DNA from: Heyndrickxia coagulans 36D1
GTDB taxonomy: Bacteria > Bacillota > Bacilli > Bacillales > Bacillaceae_C
Reading direction: 5' to 3'
Assembly (NCBI RefSeq): GCF_000169195.2
Contig: NC_016023.1
Location: forward strand, 806,001 to 870,000
DNA: 64,000 nucleotides
Shown here: positions 63,676 to 64,000 of the stretch, piece by piece
Numbering within the stretch: the stretch's first letter is position 1
Layout of the letters: each line of letters begins with the position of its first letter
The notes under the pieces: generated by a model
Told to the model about the DNA's origin: nothing
What the model saw: the letters and a program-made list of their open reading frames with translations, nothing else
Databases searched by the model: none
Translations under genes and position numbers: made by a program

Positions 63676-63750
63676 AGCAACGATTGACAAACCTGACGAG
63701 GCTCCCTGCCCAACACTCGTTTGGTTGGAGAAAAATTGACCCCCCTGCTA

Positions 63751-63786
63751 AAAATCTGCCAAAGATCCATCTTTGGCAGATTTCTC
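63751..63786. terminator. Bidirectional terminator
   Basis: AAATCTGCCAAAGAT with its exact complement, between converging genes. Confidence 0.85.
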
Positions 63787-63844
63787 ATTCCTATCCGGCA
63801 CCAGTTAGAATTCACGTGCTTTCCCGGCTTCAACATCCAAGAAT

Positions 63845-64000
63845 TTAAATCGAGGCAACTGGCATCCGCCCCAGCTCCCCGGCTGCCTTCACTCGGATTC
63901 TTGTCGCATTTCCCGGAAGATAGGCGAGCGGCACATCTTCTATATCCACGATGACAAGGCTGCCGGGATCTGCCCCTGCTTTGATCGCTTCTTGCTTCGC
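63845..64000 (-). CDS. Hydantoinase/oxoprolinase family protein, C-terminal end only
   Basis: The frame is open from the right edge to TAA 63845-63847 (51 residues). GADPGSLVIVDIEDVPLAYL followed by PGNATRIRVKAAGELG is typical of the end of hydantoinase A / oxoprolinase N-type proteins. These ATP-dependent enzymes open hydantoin, oxoproline or related rings and usually pair with a HyuB subunit. The rest of the gene lies outside. Confidence 0.75.
   Translation of the reverse strand, partial: AKQEAIKAGADPGSLVIVDIEDVPLAYLPGNATRIRVKAAGELGRMPVASI

Overview
The window is a chromosomal stretch of a low-to-moderate GC Gram-positive spore-former of the order Bacillales. The gene set fits Heyndrickxia (Bacillus) coagulans: xylose genes, a secreted GH53 galactanase plus a GH42 beta-galactosidase, OpuC, several Rpn-family genes, GGAGG-type ribosome sites and many TTG starts. 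The species is an inference from gene content only. I saw no rRNA, tRNA, CRISPR array or intact prophage.

Layout. 1-4032: end of a xylulokinase gene, a sugar/H+ symporter overlapping it, and an iron-type alcohol dehydrogenase. 4033-7092: decayed DNA, a first Rpn nuclease gene (rpn1), and the ComM-like ATPase yifB, whose 3' end runs into rpn1. 7175-14503: mainly single genes (carboxylesterase, MBL hydrolase, SGNH hydrolase, cupin, SDR, acetyltransferase). 14518-18707: an OpcR/GbsR-type regulator divergent from the osmoprotectant operon opuCABCD. 19060-22238: GH42 beta-galactosidase and its LacI-type regulator. 22576-26883: MarR regulator plus MFS pump, then the threonine-catabolic pair kbl-tdh. 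27003-31392: an AraC/GH39 fusion regulator, an APC permease and a 58-residue small protein. 31474-38231: a LacS-like sugar permease with an upstream operator and catabolite-control sites, converging on a cellobiose-type PTS operon (IIB-IIA-MupG-like-IIC) driven by a LicR-type PRD regulator. 38390-44853: MFS pump, YfmJ-like reductase, a MITE-like element, and a CoA-transferase/acyl-CoA dehydrogenase pair facing a DUF3870 gene. 44931-46520: a second Rpn operon (rpn2) with two extra stand-alone C-terminal modules. 46642-53847: aldo/keto reductase, DUF5684 protein, LCP protein, a secreted PPC/Ig-like protein and an APC permease. 53958-55270: remains of a type I-C cas operon (cas7 and cas8c). 55420-58992: a 1190-residue secreted protein with two GH53 domains and three wall-binding repeats. 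59223-64000: DUF3006/MBL pair, a frameshifted DUF1648 gene, a 12-unit tandem hairpin array, an MmcQ/YjbR gene, a nitronate monooxygenase and the end of a hydantoinase gene.

How the genes work together. Plant-polysaccharide use dominates: extracellular GH53 releases galacto-oligosaccharides, a LacS-like permease could import them, and GH42 would cleave them inside. A separate PTS handles beta-glucoside-like or amino-sugar substrates. OpuC serves osmotic stress.

The most unusual part is the pair of Rpn loci. Both nuclease genes carry a strong internal ribosome site followed by an in-frame start just before the C-terminal module. That is the arrangement of the intragenic RpnS antitoxins known from E. 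coli. The rpn2 operon additionally carries two translationally coupled genes that encode only such modules, rpn1 is followed by a decayed module, and the promoters of both loci hold a LexA-like box at the same place. I read this as a possible nuclease/antitoxin system with a duplicating tail cassette. The other standout items are the decayed type I-C cas genes and the tandem hairpin array.
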